Shown: positions 38,001-45,670 of the stretch, piece by piece
How positions within the stretch are numbered: position 1 is the stretch's first letter
Layout: every line of letters begins with the position of its first letter
From: Paenibacillus sp. J5C2022
GTDB taxonomy: Bacteria; Bacillota; Bacilli; Paenibacillales; Paenibacillaceae
Assembly (NCBI RefSeq): GCF_025567625.1
Contig: NZ_JAOQJC010000031.1
Location: 1-64,000 of the forward strand
Direction of reading: 5' to 3'
Length of the DNA: 64,000 nucleotides
Notes under the pieces: model-generated
The model's database searches: none
Seen by the model: only the letters and a program-made list of their open reading frames with translations
Told to the model about the DNA's origin: nothing
Program-made: the position numbers and the translations under genes

Positions 38001-39348
38001 CGCAGTCGGAATAAGCATATCCTCTGCCGAATCCAATGCCGTTGTACCAAGAGGAGAGAGCAGCAGGCCTTCACTCCCTGCTACTACGATACCGAACACA
38101 ACCAATGTAGACGTACTGATTAATGGGAAAGTGGAACATGCGGGAACGGCCACAACAAGCACTCGGAACGGCCAGAGCGTCAGGACGATTGCCGTCGACC
38201 AGAAGAGACTGGAGGATAAACTCGCGGCGGAAGGGCAAGGAGCCGTTATCACGATTCCGGACCGTTCGAATTCGAATGTCGTAATTGGCGAACTCAACGG
38301 TCAGATGGTTAAAAGCATGGAAAGCAAGCAAGCAATTGTTGCAATCAAGACCGATCAGGCGACATATACGATTCCGGCACAACAATTTCAAATCGGCGAT
38401 ATAGCTGGCAAACTGGGCAAGTCGGTCGACCTGCAAGACATCAAGGTGCAAATCGAAATTGCCGAGCCTGCAACGGATACATGGAAGGTTGTAGAGAGCG
38501 CGACATTGGGCGCGTTCACGATTATGGTCCCGCCTCTGGAATTTACGATTCGAGCCATATACGGCAATACGAGCGTTGAGGTATCGAAGTTCAACGCCTA
38601 CGTAGAAAGAACGATCGCCATTCCGGCCGGAGTTGACCCGAGCAAGATTACGACAGGCGTCGTTGTCGAGCCGGATGGAACGGTACGCCACGTACCAACT
38701 AAGATCGTTATCATCGACGGCAAGTATTACGCCCGGATCAACAGCTTGACCAACAGCACTTACTCTGTTGTCTGGCATCCGCTCGAATTCCTTGATGCCG
38801 TGAATCACTGGGCGAGCATTGCAGTTAACGACATGGGATCACGGATGGTCATTGACGGTACGGGCGGCGGTCTGTTCAGTCCCGATCGCGATATTACCCG
38901 AGCCGAATTTGCAGCCATAGTTGTACGAGGATTGGGACTTAAGCGGGAAGACGGGTCAACGGTATTCTCTGACGTAAAAACATCGGATTGGTTCAGCGGC
39001 GCGATCAACACGGCATATGCGTATCAACTAATTGGAGGATTTGAGGACGGTACGTTCCGACCGAACGACAAAATAACTCGAGAACAAGCCATGACGATTC
39101 TCTCCAGAGCAATGACGATTACCGGACTGAAGGCGAAGCTGTCCGCTCAATCCGAAGCTGCGACACTTCTTCTGTATGAAGATGCGTCAAACGTATCCGG
39201 TTGGGCACTCAGCGGTGTTGCAGACAGCGTGCAAGCCGGTCTTGTAACCGGCCGAAGCGCAGCTGAGCTTGCGCCGAAAGCACCTATTACCCGGGCTGAG
39301 GTTGCAACCATCATTCAAAGACTTCTGCAAACATCAGATCTGATTTAA
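35065..39348 (+). CDS. Giant SLH-anchored surface protein with Ig-like and FN3 repeats
   Basis: Secreted wall protein of 1427 residues. A signal peptide (to about residue 40, ASA) is followed by six to seven propeller-like repeats (YDG..W.S.DG and AVYDGSLYIIWKE patterns; about 45-435). Three 90-residue Ig-like domains (about 438-708), a beta domain (about 709-810) and two FN3 domains (about 812-990) come next. A mixed domain precedes three SLH repeats (about 1240-1427, SPDRDITRAEF, RPNDKITREQA, APITRAEVATI). GTG 35065 is used, with GGAGAGG 11 bases upstream; ATG 35077 is an alternative. There is no catalytic motif; it is probably an adhesin or polysaccharide-binding scaffold. Confidence 0.85.
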   Translation: MVPAMRASKKYESIRKKVCLLLAFILFIPLISIGGTASAASAGWSIIDGNGVNGINANPNYKAENPAMVEWNGEVYVAWQERGTQNSINQIRVKKYNETGWVSVDGNGPNGLNVDVSKVASRPAMAVYDGSLYIIWKEMETPSIGQIRIKKYDGLSWTSAEGNSSVGINVDASKTADFPALAVYRGDLYATWSEASQIRVKKYDGVEWTSVDGGGTNGLNIISAANAAFPVMAVMGDDLYLVWSEVSGANYQLRVKRYNGQSWELIDGGGSGLNMRSWCSALYPSATVIGNALYVGWHEPISGLYGTDDQIRVKKFEEGVWSSIDGGGEQGINVSPYFRAYYVEMAAIHNELYAIWTENTGTFVNGKYVFKIRVKKYDGTKWTNAEDGRNGLNVDGARPAFYPAVTVLDGALYVAWQEQNGTEEQVRVAQYSPPPPPAVNSVSVSPGTANIARGAGGQLTAEVDVVGGAATTVTWSSSDAANKVQVSGTGYVTVASDAELGDYTITATSTADSSKTGTATITVTYAPSVNGVTVTPDSASVMQGESRQLSATVDTVGGAATTVTWSSSDADNKVQVSGTGYVTVASDAELGDYTITATSTADSSKTGTATITVTYAPAVNGVTVTPDSASVMQGESRQLAATVDTVGGAATMVTWSSSDADHKVTVDETGNVTVAVDATPGVYTITATSTADSSKTGTSTITVTAAPTYTIASIANQTLTALTQGYASGTQDAQTIPVTNTGTGHLTNLSVTISGANANDFEITQPGSSLNSNESTSFTIQAQDSLQAGTYTVTVTVSADQMTAVTFTVSQSVNLPNAPANPQSLTAVGGNRQAVLNWNTVMGATYYNIYIATSPGQYIESEAATVTSATYNILNLINGTTYYFTVKAGNEGGLSAMSNEASATPATVPAAPTHMTAIAGDGQATVTFTAPADDGGSPITGYEVTAAPGSVVVSNSSSPIVVTGLSNGTSYTFTVKAINAVGISISSAESNAVVPRGESSRPSLPATTIPNTTNVDVLINGKVEHAGTATTSTRNGQSVRTIAVDQKRLEDKLAAEGQGAVITIPDRSNSNVVIGELNGQMVKSMESKQAIVAIKTDQATYTIPAQQFQIGDIAGKLGKSVDLQDIKVQIEIAEPATDTWKVVESATLGAFTIMVPPLEFTIRAIYGNTSVEVSKFNAYVERTIAIPAGVDPSKITTGVVVEPDGTVRHVPTKIVIIDGKYYARINSLTNSTYSVVWHPLEFLDAVNHWASIAVNDMGSRMVIDGTGGGLFSPDRDITRAEFAAIVVRGLGLKREDGSTVFSDVKTSDWFSGAINTAYAYQLIGGFEDGTFRPNDKITREQAMTILSRAMTITGLKAKLSAQSEAATLLLYEDASNVSGWALSGVADSVQAGLVTGRSAAELAPKAPITRAEVATIIQRLLQTSDLI
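36372..37180 (+). repeat. Three 270-bp internal repeats in the SLH gene
   Basis: Three units with an exact 270-base period (marker TGGGCGGCGC at 36461 and 36731, TGGGAGGCGC at 37001) encode the Ig-like domains. Copies 1 and 2 are nearly identical over about 185 bases, and copies 2 and 3 over another stretch. This points to recent duplication or gene conversion and to a site prone to copy-number change. Confidence 0.9.
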
Positions 39349-39378
39349 GCCGAAATATCGGCCAAGTGACAAGTTATG

Positions 39379-39420
39379 ATCCCTTCCTGACAAGAGCTTT
39401 CAATGTCGGGAAGGGATTTT
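39379..39420 (+). terminator. Terminator after the SLH gene
   Basis: CCCTTCCTGACA pairs with TGTCGGGAAGGG (one G-T pair), followed by TTTTAT. Confidence 0.9.
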
Positions 39421-39453
39421 ATCATTGAATCGCAAAGATAAATCGCAAAAGTA

Positions 39454-39506
39454 TTGACAAACAAACTACTACGTGATACTTTATAGCTGTAGTAAGTGAT
39501 ACTTGA
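39454..39506 (+). promoter_or_regulatory. PadR operon promoter and operator
   Basis: A near-consensus promoter: TTGACA (39454-39459), a 17-base spacer and TACTTT (39477-39482). Flanking it are an imperfect inverted repeat (ACTACTAC with GTAGTAAGT) and two direct GTGATACTT copies (39473-39481, 39498-39506). Autoregulation by the PadR protein is likely. Confidence 0.7.
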
Positions 39507-39537
39507 TACCAGTCATACAGAATAGAGAAGGGTGATT

Positions 39538-39858
39538 GTGCTGGAAAACCTAACGGAAATGCTCAAAGGCGTGCTTGAGGGCTGTGTGCTAGAAATTATA
39601 AGCAGAAAGGAAACTTACGGCTACGAAATTACACGGCAGCTGAACGCTCTCGGTTTCACAGATGTTGTAGATGGAACGGTGTACACAATTCTGATTCGGC
39701 TTGAAAAAAACAAGCTGGTGGAGACGACCAAGAAGCCTTCCGACATGGGGCCGCCGCGAAAATTTTTTACACTCAACGACGCGGGACGCGAGGAGCTGCA
39801 GAGGTTCTGGGAGAAATGGGAGTTCATATCGACAAAAATGAACGAGTTAAAGGAGTGA
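39538..39858 (+). CDS. PadR-family transcription regulator
   Basis: Repressor of about 106 residues. The winged HTH has the PadR signature: CVLEIISRKETYGYEITRQL, then VVDGTVYTILIRLEKNKLV, and a Gly-Pro-Pro-Arg-Lys-Phe wing before the dimerisation helix. GTG 39538 follows AGAAGGG at 5 bases; GTG 39532 is an alternative. It heads an operon with two DUF1048 proteins and an ABC exporter, the usual arrangement for drug- or stress-induced efflux. It should bind the operator region just upstream. Confidence 0.92.
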   Translation: MLENLTEMLKGVLEGCVLEIISRKETYGYEITRQLNALGFTDVVDGTVYTILIRLEKNKLVETTKKPSDMGPPRKFFTLNDAGREELQRFWEKWEFISTKMNELKE

Positions 39859-39863
39859 AACAA

Positions 39864-40211
39864 ATGAATTTTTGGGAAAAGATCACAGGCAGCGACATGA
39901 CGAAAGAAGTGAAAGCTTTTGAATCGCGCGCCCAAAGGCTGCCGGCCGATTATCAAGCGGCATGGAAGGAAATAAGCACCAATGTTTGGCAGTACTCCGA
40001 TTTCACCGGTCGCAACCTTATGCCGATTTTGGACGGGGTGCTTGGCCTGCTGGAACAATCGGCGGCGGACGGTCAGATGGTCCATGAGGTGTTGGGTGAC
40101 GATATTAAAGGCTTCTGTTCGGCACTGGTCGGAGCAGAAGGGGCGAAGTCGGTTCGCGACAAATGGCGTGAGCAATTGAACCATAATATCGCAAAAAAAT
40201 TAGGCAAATAG
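39864..40211 (+). CDS. DUF1048-family protein, first copy
   Basis: Small helical protein of about 115 residues matching DUF1048 (LPADYQAAWKEI; helix-rich, ending GDDIKGFCSAL). Proteins of this family sit next to PadR regulators in Firmicutes and are of unknown function. Start ATG 39864 follows AAAGGAGTGA. It is paralogous to the next gene product (both have LPxDYQ and a GxDVxxFC-type motif), so a tandem duplication or heterodimer is likely. Confidence 0.8.
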   Translation: MNFWEKITGSDMTKEVKAFESRAQRLPADYQAAWKEISTNVWQYSDFTGRNLMPILDGVLGLLEQSAADGQMVHEVLGDDIKGFCSALVGAEGAKSVRDKWREQLNHNIAKKLGK

Positions 40212-40220
40212 GAGGGCACT

Positions 40221-40571
40221 ATGAGCATACGTGATATCATCGAAGGCAAAAAAAAGTGGCGTGCACTAGTGGCGCGCGTCAAAGCGCTGCCGCAGGATTA
40301 TCAGATGGTTTACAAGGAGATTCAAAAATATTACTTTAAGGTCGGCCCAGTTGAAATAGCTGAGGATATGGGGTTGCTTGAAGGAATTGTCGAGCTTTTT
40401 GAAGAGGGCGCGGTTATGGGGAAAGGTGTGCTCGAAGTGACGGGAAGCGACGTAGCGGCTTTCTGCGACGAATTAATCAAAAATTCAAAAACTTACGCGG
40501 ACTTGTATCAAGAATCTGTTGACCGAAAAGTTCACGAGGCCATACACAAGGCTGCGAATAAAACAAAGTAA
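40221..40571 (+). CDS. DUF1048-family protein, second copy
   Basis: Small protein of 116 residues with LPQDYQMVYKEIQKYYFK and TGSDVAAFCDELI motifs shared with the preceding protein. ATG 40221 follows AGGAGGG. It lies nine bases after the first copy and 13 bases before the ABC ATPase start. The role in the efflux operon is unknown. The C-terminus is highly charged (Lys/Asn rich). Confidence 0.8.
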   Translation: MSIRDIIEGKKKWRALVARVKALPQDYQMVYKEIQKYYFKVGPVEIAEDMGLLEGIVELFEEGAVMGKGVLEVTGSDVAAFCDELIKNSKTYADLYQESVDRKVHEAIHKAANKTK

Positions 40572-40584
40572 AAGGGGGATCAAG

Positions 40585-41343
40585 ATGGAAAAAGCAATTG
40601 AAGTGAAAGGTCTGCGCAAGTCGTATAAAAACACAGAAGTTCTAAAGGGTGTTGATTTCAATGTAAAGCGAGGCGAAATATTCGCTCTGCTTGGCTCCAA
40701 CGGTGCGGGCAAGACGACGACGGTCAGAATCCTCACTACGCTTCTCAAACAGGACGGAGGCACCGCTACCGTAAATGGTTTTGACGTTGCGTCAAAGCCC
40801 GACCATGTGCGGCAGTCGATCAGCCTGACAGGGCAGTTCGCCGCCGTGGACGAGATCATGAATGGTCGAGAAAATTTGATCATGATTGCAAAGCTGCGGC
40901 ATCTTGATCATCCGCGTCAGGTCGCGGATGATTTACTGAGGCGCTTCGGCTTGACGGATGCCTCCGAGCGCAGGGTGTCCACTTATTCGGGCGGTATGCG
41001 CCGCAGGCTTGACATTGCCTTGAGCCTCGTGGGCCATCCGCAGATCATCTTCCTCGATGAGCCGACCACAGGGCTCGACCCCGAGGCACGCATTGAGACC
41101 TGGAAGATTGTGAAGGAGCTTGCCGACGGCGGCACGACGGTGTTACTTACTACGCAGTATTTGGAGGAAGCTGAGCAGCTTGCTGACCGGATTGCCATTC
41201 TGCACGAGGGCAGGATTATCGCCAGCGGCACGCTCTCGGAGCTGAAGCAGCTGTTCCCGAAGGCGAAGGTAGAATATGTTGAGAAACAGCCGACATTGGA
41301 GGAGATATTCCTCGCAATCGTCGGTAAAAAGGAGGCCATTTAA
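40585..41343 (+). CDS. DrrA-type ABC exporter ATPase
   Basis: ATP-binding subunit, about 252 residues. Walker A GSNGAGKTTT, signature YSGGMRRRLDIA and Walker B IIFLDEPTTGLD are followed by the switch His region (LLTTQYLEEAEQL). It resembles daunorubicin-resistance-type drug exporters. ATG 40585 follows AAAGGGGGATCAAG; in-frame codons upstream overlap the DUF1048 gene. Its stop abuts the permease ATG at 41344. It works with the permease to export an unknown compound, probably one sensed by PadR. Confidence 0.9.
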   Translation: MEKAIEVKGLRKSYKNTEVLKGVDFNVKRGEIFALLGSNGAGKTTTVRILTTLLKQDGGTATVNGFDVASKPDHVRQSISLTGQFAAVDEIMNGRENLIMIAKLRHLDHPRQVADDLLRRFGLTDASERRVSTYSGGMRRRLDIALSLVGHPQIIFLDEPTTGLDPEARIETWKIVKELADGGTTVLLTTQYLEEAEQLADRIAILHEGRIIASGTLSELKQLFPKAKVEYVEKQPTLEEIFLAIVGKKEAI

Positions 41344-42114
41344 ATGGAGGCGACAAAGAAACATTTTTTCAGCGACATGAGCGTTATGCTTGGACGTTCT
41401 ATGCGCCATATTTTCCGCAGTATGGACACGATCTTCACGGTTTGCATCACTCCAATTGCTATGATGCTGTTGTTCGTCTACGTATTTGGCGGCGCAATTC
41501 AAACCGGTACGGAAAACTATGTGAACTACCTGTTGCCTGGCATACTGCTTATAGGGATTGCCAGCGGGGTGGCTTACGTTGCTTACCGCCTGTTTTTGGA
41601 TAAGCAACGGGGCATTATTGAACGGTTTCACTCCATGCCGATTGCGCGTTCCACTGTGCTGTGGGGGCACGTTCTGACCTCGGTAGTATCCAACGTCATT
41701 TCTGTTGCCGTCATCATTCTCGTAGCGCTTATGATGGGCTTTCGCTCGTCGGCAGGGATACTGTCATGGCTTGCTGTAGCAGGTATACTCGTGTTGTTTA
41801 CGCTGGCTTTGACTTGGGTAGCGGCCATTGCCGGACTGTCGGCAAAAACGGTGGAGGGAGCAAGCGCCTTTTCCTATCCGTTGATTTTCCTGCCATTTAT
41901 CAGCTCGGCGTTCGTGCCGACCGACTCTATGCCGAAAGTTGTTCGCGCCTTTGCCGAAAACCAGCCGGTGACCTCGATTGTAGAAACTATCCGCGCATTA
42001 TTGTCAAATCAACCGGTAGGCAATGATATCTGGATTGCTTTAGCATGGTGCTTAGGGGTGATAATGGTTGCCTATCTATTTGCGGTGCGCGCATACAAAC
42101 GGACTGCAGCTTAA
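41344..42114 (+). CDS. ABC-2 type exporter permease (DrrB-like)
   Basis: Membrane permease, 256 residues with six predicted segments. It has the LPGILL and IERFHSMPIARS motifs of the ABC-2 drug exporters. GGAGG at 41330-41334 precedes it. It is the last gene of the PadR operon. Confidence 0.9.
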   Translation: MEATKKHFFSDMSVMLGRSMRHIFRSMDTIFTVCITPIAMMLLFVYVFGGAIQTGTENYVNYLLPGILLIGIASGVAYVAYRLFLDKQRGIIERFHSMPIARSTVLWGHVLTSVVSNVISVAVIILVALMMGFRSSAGILSWLAVAGILVLFTLALTWVAAIAGLSAKTVEGASAFSYPLIFLPFISSAFVPTDSMPKVVRAFAENQPVTSIVETIRALLSNQPVGNDIWIALAWCLGVIMVAYLFAVRAYKRTAA

Positions 42115-42399
42115 AAGGCCCCTTCATTTGCGAGACGATTTGAAATGCAATCGGCTTTCACCTTCACTTTGAACGTATCTTTCACGTCCCCTCGAAGCGG
42201 TTGTTCAAATTCAACGCAGCATAATGTATTCCCCCTTTCGATGATAGATTAACATAATTACGGGGTTCTGATTTGATAATTATTGCGCTAATAAATGTTT
42301 GCAGGAAGCCAGGCAGGGCTTACTTTCTTTATACCGCTCGTTAAGAGTACAATGAAATCAAGCAATAGATGAAATTGATGCAAGAGGGGGTAGAAGTGA
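42115..42399. other. Intergenic gap with a possible gene remnant
   Basis: No complete gene is seen. On the minus strand an open frame of about 34 codons (42111-42215) has a protein-like composition but no start or ribosome site, so it may be a fragment. A TACAAT element at 42348-42353 with a weak -35 could be the promoter of the AlkD-like gene. Confidence 0.4.
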
Positions 42400-43107
42400 T
42401 TGGATCTGAATACAGTTATGCAAGAGCTTGAAGCGCTCGGCAAGGAACGAACCAAGAAAATGTACATGTCCAATGGCGCGCACGAACCGTTGTTTGGAGT
42501 GGCTACAGGCGCCATGAAGCCAATGTCCAGGCTCATAAAGAGGAATCAGCCTTTAGCCGATCAGCTTTACGACACAGGGAACTATGACGCCATGTACTTT
42601 GCGGGGGTTATCGCAGATCCTGGGGTCATGACTGAAGCGGACTTCGAGCGCTGGATGGACGGGGCATATTTCTATATGCTGTCCGATTATGTTGTTGCTG
42701 TCACATTGGCTGAGACGGATATTGCCCAGGAAGTTGCCGATAAGTGGATAGCCAGCGGAGAAGAACTGAGAATGTCGGCGGGCTGGAGCTGTTATTGCTG
42801 GTTGCTGGGCAGTCGCCCGGACAGTGAGTTTTCCGAAAGTAAAATGGCAGATATGCTTAAAGTGGTGGGAAATACGATTCACGACTCTCCCGAACGAACG
42901 AAATACGCGATGAACAACTTTATATACACGGTGGCAACATCCTACACGCCTCTTCACGAACGTGCGGTCGAGACGGCACAGGAAGTCGGTCCGGTAGAAG
43001 TCCAGAAAGATAAGAAAAAAAGCAAGCTCCTGAACGCAACCGAAAATATTCAAAAGGCATTGGATCGAGGGCAGCTCGGTTTCAAGCGCAACTATGTAAG
43101 ATGCTAG
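42400..43107 (+). CDS. AlkD-like DNA alkylation repair (HEAT-repeat) protein
   Basis: Soluble helical protein of 235 residues resembling the DNA alkylation repair superfamily (AlkC/AlkD type). It has repeated HEAT-like helices with YFAGVIADPGVMTEADFERWMD, CYCWLLGSRPDSEF and AMNNFIYTVATSY. Such proteins recognise alkylated DNA or related structures. TTG 42400 follows GAGGGGG at 9 bases. It is monocistronic by spacing. A relation to the YhaZ branch is possible but unproven. Confidence 0.7.
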   Translation: MDLNTVMQELEALGKERTKKMYMSNGAHEPLFGVATGAMKPMSRLIKRNQPLADQLYDTGNYDAMYFAGVIADPGVMTEADFERWMDGAYFYMLSDYVVAVTLAETDIAQEVADKWIASGEELRMSAGWSCYCWLLGSRPDSEFSESKMADMLKVVGNTIHDSPERTKYAMNNFIYTVATSYTPLHERAVETAQEVGPVEVQKDKKKSKLLNATENIQKALDRGQLGFKRNYVRC

Positions 43108-43129
43108 GCGCAATGCGACATATGCGGAG

Positions 43130-43162
43130 AACTTGACAGCAATGTCAAGTTCGTTTACTTTA
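43130..43162 (+). promoter_or_regulatory. TetR operator palindrome overlapping a SigA promoter
   Basis: A perfect ten-base inverted repeat, GAACTTGACA and TGTCAAGTTC, with a four-base centre (GCAA), spans 43130-43153. Its left arm contains the -35 TTGACA (43134-43139). A 17-base spacer leads to TACTTT (43157-43162), just ahead of the TetR gene. This is the expected layout for an autorepressing TetR-family protein. The palindrome could also act as a terminator for the gene before it. Confidence 0.7.
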
Positions 43163-43183
43163 AAAATGAATGGAGGTTCATTT

Positions 43184-43768
43184 ATGGCTCAAGTGTTGAA
43201 GGAAGAGTTGCGTCTGGCTATTCTAAGGGCTGCGCAGAATGAGTTTTTAGAATATGGCTATCTTCTGTCGTCTGTCAAGCGGATCGCTGCCAAAGTAGGG
43301 ATATCCGCGGGCAACTTGTACAGATATTACGATGGGAAAGAAGCCTTATTCGATTCCGTGGTGAATCCGGTCTATGCCGAGTTGGAAGGTGTGATTGGCG
43401 CTAACGGTGAGGACTCGCTGACGGAAGGAGATGTTTTCGATCTCGTTGTGAATACGTTAATGTCTCTCATCGAAGGATTTCGTGAACCGCTGTTAATTTT
43501 AATCGACGGCAGCAAAGGCACACGGCATGAAGACGGCGTTCTGAAATTGCATAAGATGATGGCGGACCATGTCACTGAACATTTGATCGCGTACAACAGC
43601 AGACAATCTGGAGAAGTATACACTGAGCAAGTATCGTGGCCCATAGGAGTTGCCTTTATGCAAGGTTATTTTGAAATCATCAGACGTTGCCCTGACCCGA
43701 AGGATTGCAGAAGTGTGCTTAGTCAGTATGTCTCTTTTTGGTATCAAGGACTACGGTCGTTTGTCTAG
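43184..43768 (+). CDS. TetR-family transcription regulator
   Basis: Repressor of about 194 residues. The HTH is AILRAAQNEFLEYGYLLSSV and IAAKVGISAGNLYRYYDGKE, classical for TetR. The ligand-binding half is poorly conserved. ATG 43184 follows GGAGG at 8 bases; in-frame upstream starts overlap the operator. It lies upstream of the alpha/beta hydrolase gene on the same strand, which may be its target, and behind a palindromic operator. Confidence 0.9.
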   Translation: MAQVLKEELRLAILRAAQNEFLEYGYLLSSVKRIAAKVGISAGNLYRYYDGKEALFDSVVNPVYAELEGVIGANGEDSLTEGDVFDLVVNTLMSLIEGFREPLLILIDGSKGTRHEDGVLKLHKMMADHVTEHLIAYNSRQSGEVYTEQVSWPIGVAFMQGYFEIIRRCPDPKDCRSVLSQYVSFWYQGLRSFV

Positions 43769-43825
43769 GAAGGCATTCGGCCTGCCTTAATAATGAAACG
43801 AAATTCATTTTTGGGAGGGGAGCTT

Positions 43826-44683
43826 ATGATTCGAAAAACTGATCGGTTTCTTACCCGAAAAGGCTCCGTAGTGGAATATTCCATAGCCGGACAGGGAGAA
43901 CCTATTCTGATCATGCATGGCGGACATTCAAACTGTAAGGAGGAATTCGGCTATCGTGAGCTCGCCGGGCAGGGATATTGTATCATTACGCCATCCAGGC
44001 CGGGGTATGGGAGTACCTCTAAAGAGCTTGGCGAAAATGCACTGACGGCGTGTGAAGCGTACCTGGAGCTGTTGGATTTTTTGAAGGTTCCCCGTGTTCA
44101 TGTCATCGCGATTTCCGCAGGCGGTCCCAGCGGCATTCATTTTGCATCAAGGTATCCGAAGCGAGTGAGGAGTCTAACGCTCCAGTCGGCGGTTACGCAT
44201 CGGTGGTTGACTGTCGATGATACATTTTACAAGTCGGCTCAAGTCATGTTCCGGCCTTCGATAGAAAAAGGTGTTTGGCTGCTTATTCGAAGCATGAACA
44301 AGATTTTCTCGGATGTGCTGTTCAAGAGCATGATACCCGCTTTCAGCAACCTTGGAAAGGATGAGCTGCTGCTTCAATTCAACGATGACGACAAACGGCA
44401 GTTCGGGAACATGCTGAACCGTCAGCGTTCGGGTCATGGGTTTATGATCGATCTGGTACAGACAAGCCAAAATCTCGAAAGCGAATTATCATTGATTCAA
44501 TGTCCCGCTTTAATCATGCATAGCAAGAATGATGGTCTTGTTGCGGTCAAACATGCCTATTACGCCCAACAATATATTCCGAACTCGGAACTCATCATTC
44601 TTGACACATGGGGTCATTTAATATGGATGGGCAAGGATGCGGCAGATATGCATGCCAAGCTTTTCGAATTTCTGAAAGGTTAG
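43826..44683 (+). CDS. Alpha/beta hydrolase
   Basis: Hydrolase of about 285 residues. An oxyanion stretch GEPILIMHGGHSNCKEEF near 25 and a nucleophile elbow AISAGGPSG (first Gly of GxSxG is Ala) are visible. Later come an Asp (NDGLVA) and a C-terminal His (WGHLIWMG), so the triad appears complete. ATG 43826 follows GGAGGGGAGC. A small hairpin (AAGGCA/TGCCTT, about 43769-43790) separates it from the TetR gene. The substrate is unknown. Confidence 0.85.
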   Translation: MIRKTDRFLTRKGSVVEYSIAGQGEPILIMHGGHSNCKEEFGYRELAGQGYCIITPSRPGYGSTSKELGENALTACEAYLELLDFLKVPRVHVIAISAGGPSGIHFASRYPKRVRSLTLQSAVTHRWLTVDDTFYKSAQVMFRPSIEKGVWLLIRSMNKIFSDVLFKSMIPAFSNLGKDELLLQFNDDDKRQFGNMLNRQRSGHGFMIDLVQTSQNLESELSLIQCPALIMHSKNDGLVAVKHAYYAQQYIPNSELIILDTWGHLIWMGKDAADMHAKLFEFLKG

Positions 44684-44739
44684 TTCATGGCTGACAGCGG
44701 CAAGATGATTGGGCAGCCAGAGTATGTCGAATCGGTGAC

Positions 44740-44768
44740 TTCCCTTTTTAAATTGAAAATGGTACAAT
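44740..44768 (+). promoter_or_regulatory. Promoter candidate for the Uma2 gene
   Basis: TACAAT (44763-44768) with TTCCCT (44740-44745) 17 bases upstream, about 54 bases before the start. The -35 is weak. Confidence 0.4.
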
Positions 44769-44822
44769 AAACAAGAACGTACATTCGTGAACGGCAACAA
44801 GAAATAGTAGGGAGGCTGCCGT

Positions 44823-45434
44823 ATGAAAAAGCGAGACAATCTATCTACACATCAATCTGACGATAAATTTATGGTGCGAGAACAACCATTTACGTATGAT
44901 GAGTATGCTCAAATGCCTGATGATGGTAATCGTTATGAAATTGCAAGTGGTGTACTGGAACTTATGTCGCCGGCTCCAACGCCGAAGCATCAGGTTATTA
45001 GTAATCAAATGCAGACGATATTGACGAATAGTTGCCAGATGGAGTATATCGTATTTGCATCACCGATTGACTTGATATTGTCAGCGACAGAAGTTCGCCA
45101 ACCGGATCTGCTCATGGTTCATCGCAATAGAATGGAAATCATTACTCGGCGCGGAATTGAAGGAATCCCGGATCTCGTAGGAGAAATATTGTCACCTCAT
45201 TCTGCCAAGCGGGACAAGGTGCAGAAGCTCGCTGCATATGCTGCCTATCGCATACCGGAATACTGGATTGTTGACTCGGCTAACGAGTTGCTAGAGCAGT
45301 ATTTGCTGGCAAATGACAAATACGAGTTGCACAATTTGTACAGCTGCGAGGAACAAGTTCAATCCGATCGTCTGCCGTGCGTCTCCTTCACGATGGGACA
45401 AATTGTGGCTGCGGCGGAAGGTTTGCCAGGATAA
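44823..45434 (+). CDS. Uma2-family putative restriction endonuclease-like protein
   Basis: Protein of 203 residues of the Uma2/DUF820 PD-(D/E)xK superfamily. It has the motifs GNRYEIASGVLELMSPAP, RQPDLLMVHR and EILSPHSAKRDKVQKLAAYA, which supply the PD, E and K of the nuclease fold, then YWIVDSANELLEQY. ATG 44823 follows GGGAGGC. The family is expanded in some Firmicutes and cyanobacteria without known role. It stands alone with its own promoter candidate. Confidence 0.85.
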   Translation: MKKRDNLSTHQSDDKFMVREQPFTYDEYAQMPDDGNRYEIASGVLELMSPAPTPKHQVISNQMQTILTNSCQMEYIVFASPIDLILSATEVRQPDLLMVHRNRMEIITRRGIEGIPDLVGEILSPHSAKRDKVQKLAAYAAYRIPEYWIVDSANELLEQYLLANDKYELHNLYSCEEQVQSDRLPCVSFTMGQIVAAAEGLPG

Positions 45435-45487
45435 ACGTGGCATGAGTGGTTGACGAACCAGATGCAACGAGTCCATTCATGCTATGG

Positions 45488-45650
45488 TATAATGGCTGTC
45501 AAAAGAGTCACCTAAGAATAATCTGTCGACCGAAGGAAAAGATGAGTGATTTGCTCGATGATAAAATATTACTCGAATGTTGGAGCAACGGAGCAAGTAG
45601 TGTACAGTAAGCGTAACTCTGCCAGGAGCAGCCATTCAGAGGCTGCTCCT
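45488..45650 (+). other. Small transcription unit with 22-codon ORF between convergent genes
   Basis: A TATAAT element (45488-45493) without a good -35 precedes GAAGGAAAAG and an ATG at 45542. The frame encodes 22 residues (MSDLLDDKILLECWS, then a short tail) to TAA at 45608-45610. A strong hairpin, AGGAGCAGCC (45624-45633) with GGCTGCTCCT (45641-45650), follows with an ATTT tail. This could be a genuine small gene, a small RNA or only a promoter/terminator of the neighbours. The hairpin also ends the convergent Uma2 transcript. Confidence 0.35.
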
Positions 45651-45670
45651 ATTTGACGGTCAGATCAGGC

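Noticed and set aside
43130..43153. Palindrome as simple terminator of the AlkD-like gene
   Set aside because: Possible, but the overlap with a good -35/-10 pair and the TetR gene makes an operator the better reading.
45493..45625. Riboswitch or T-box leader
   Set aside because: No T-box, lysine, SAM or TPP consensus elements were recognised, and the downstream gene on that strand is absent.
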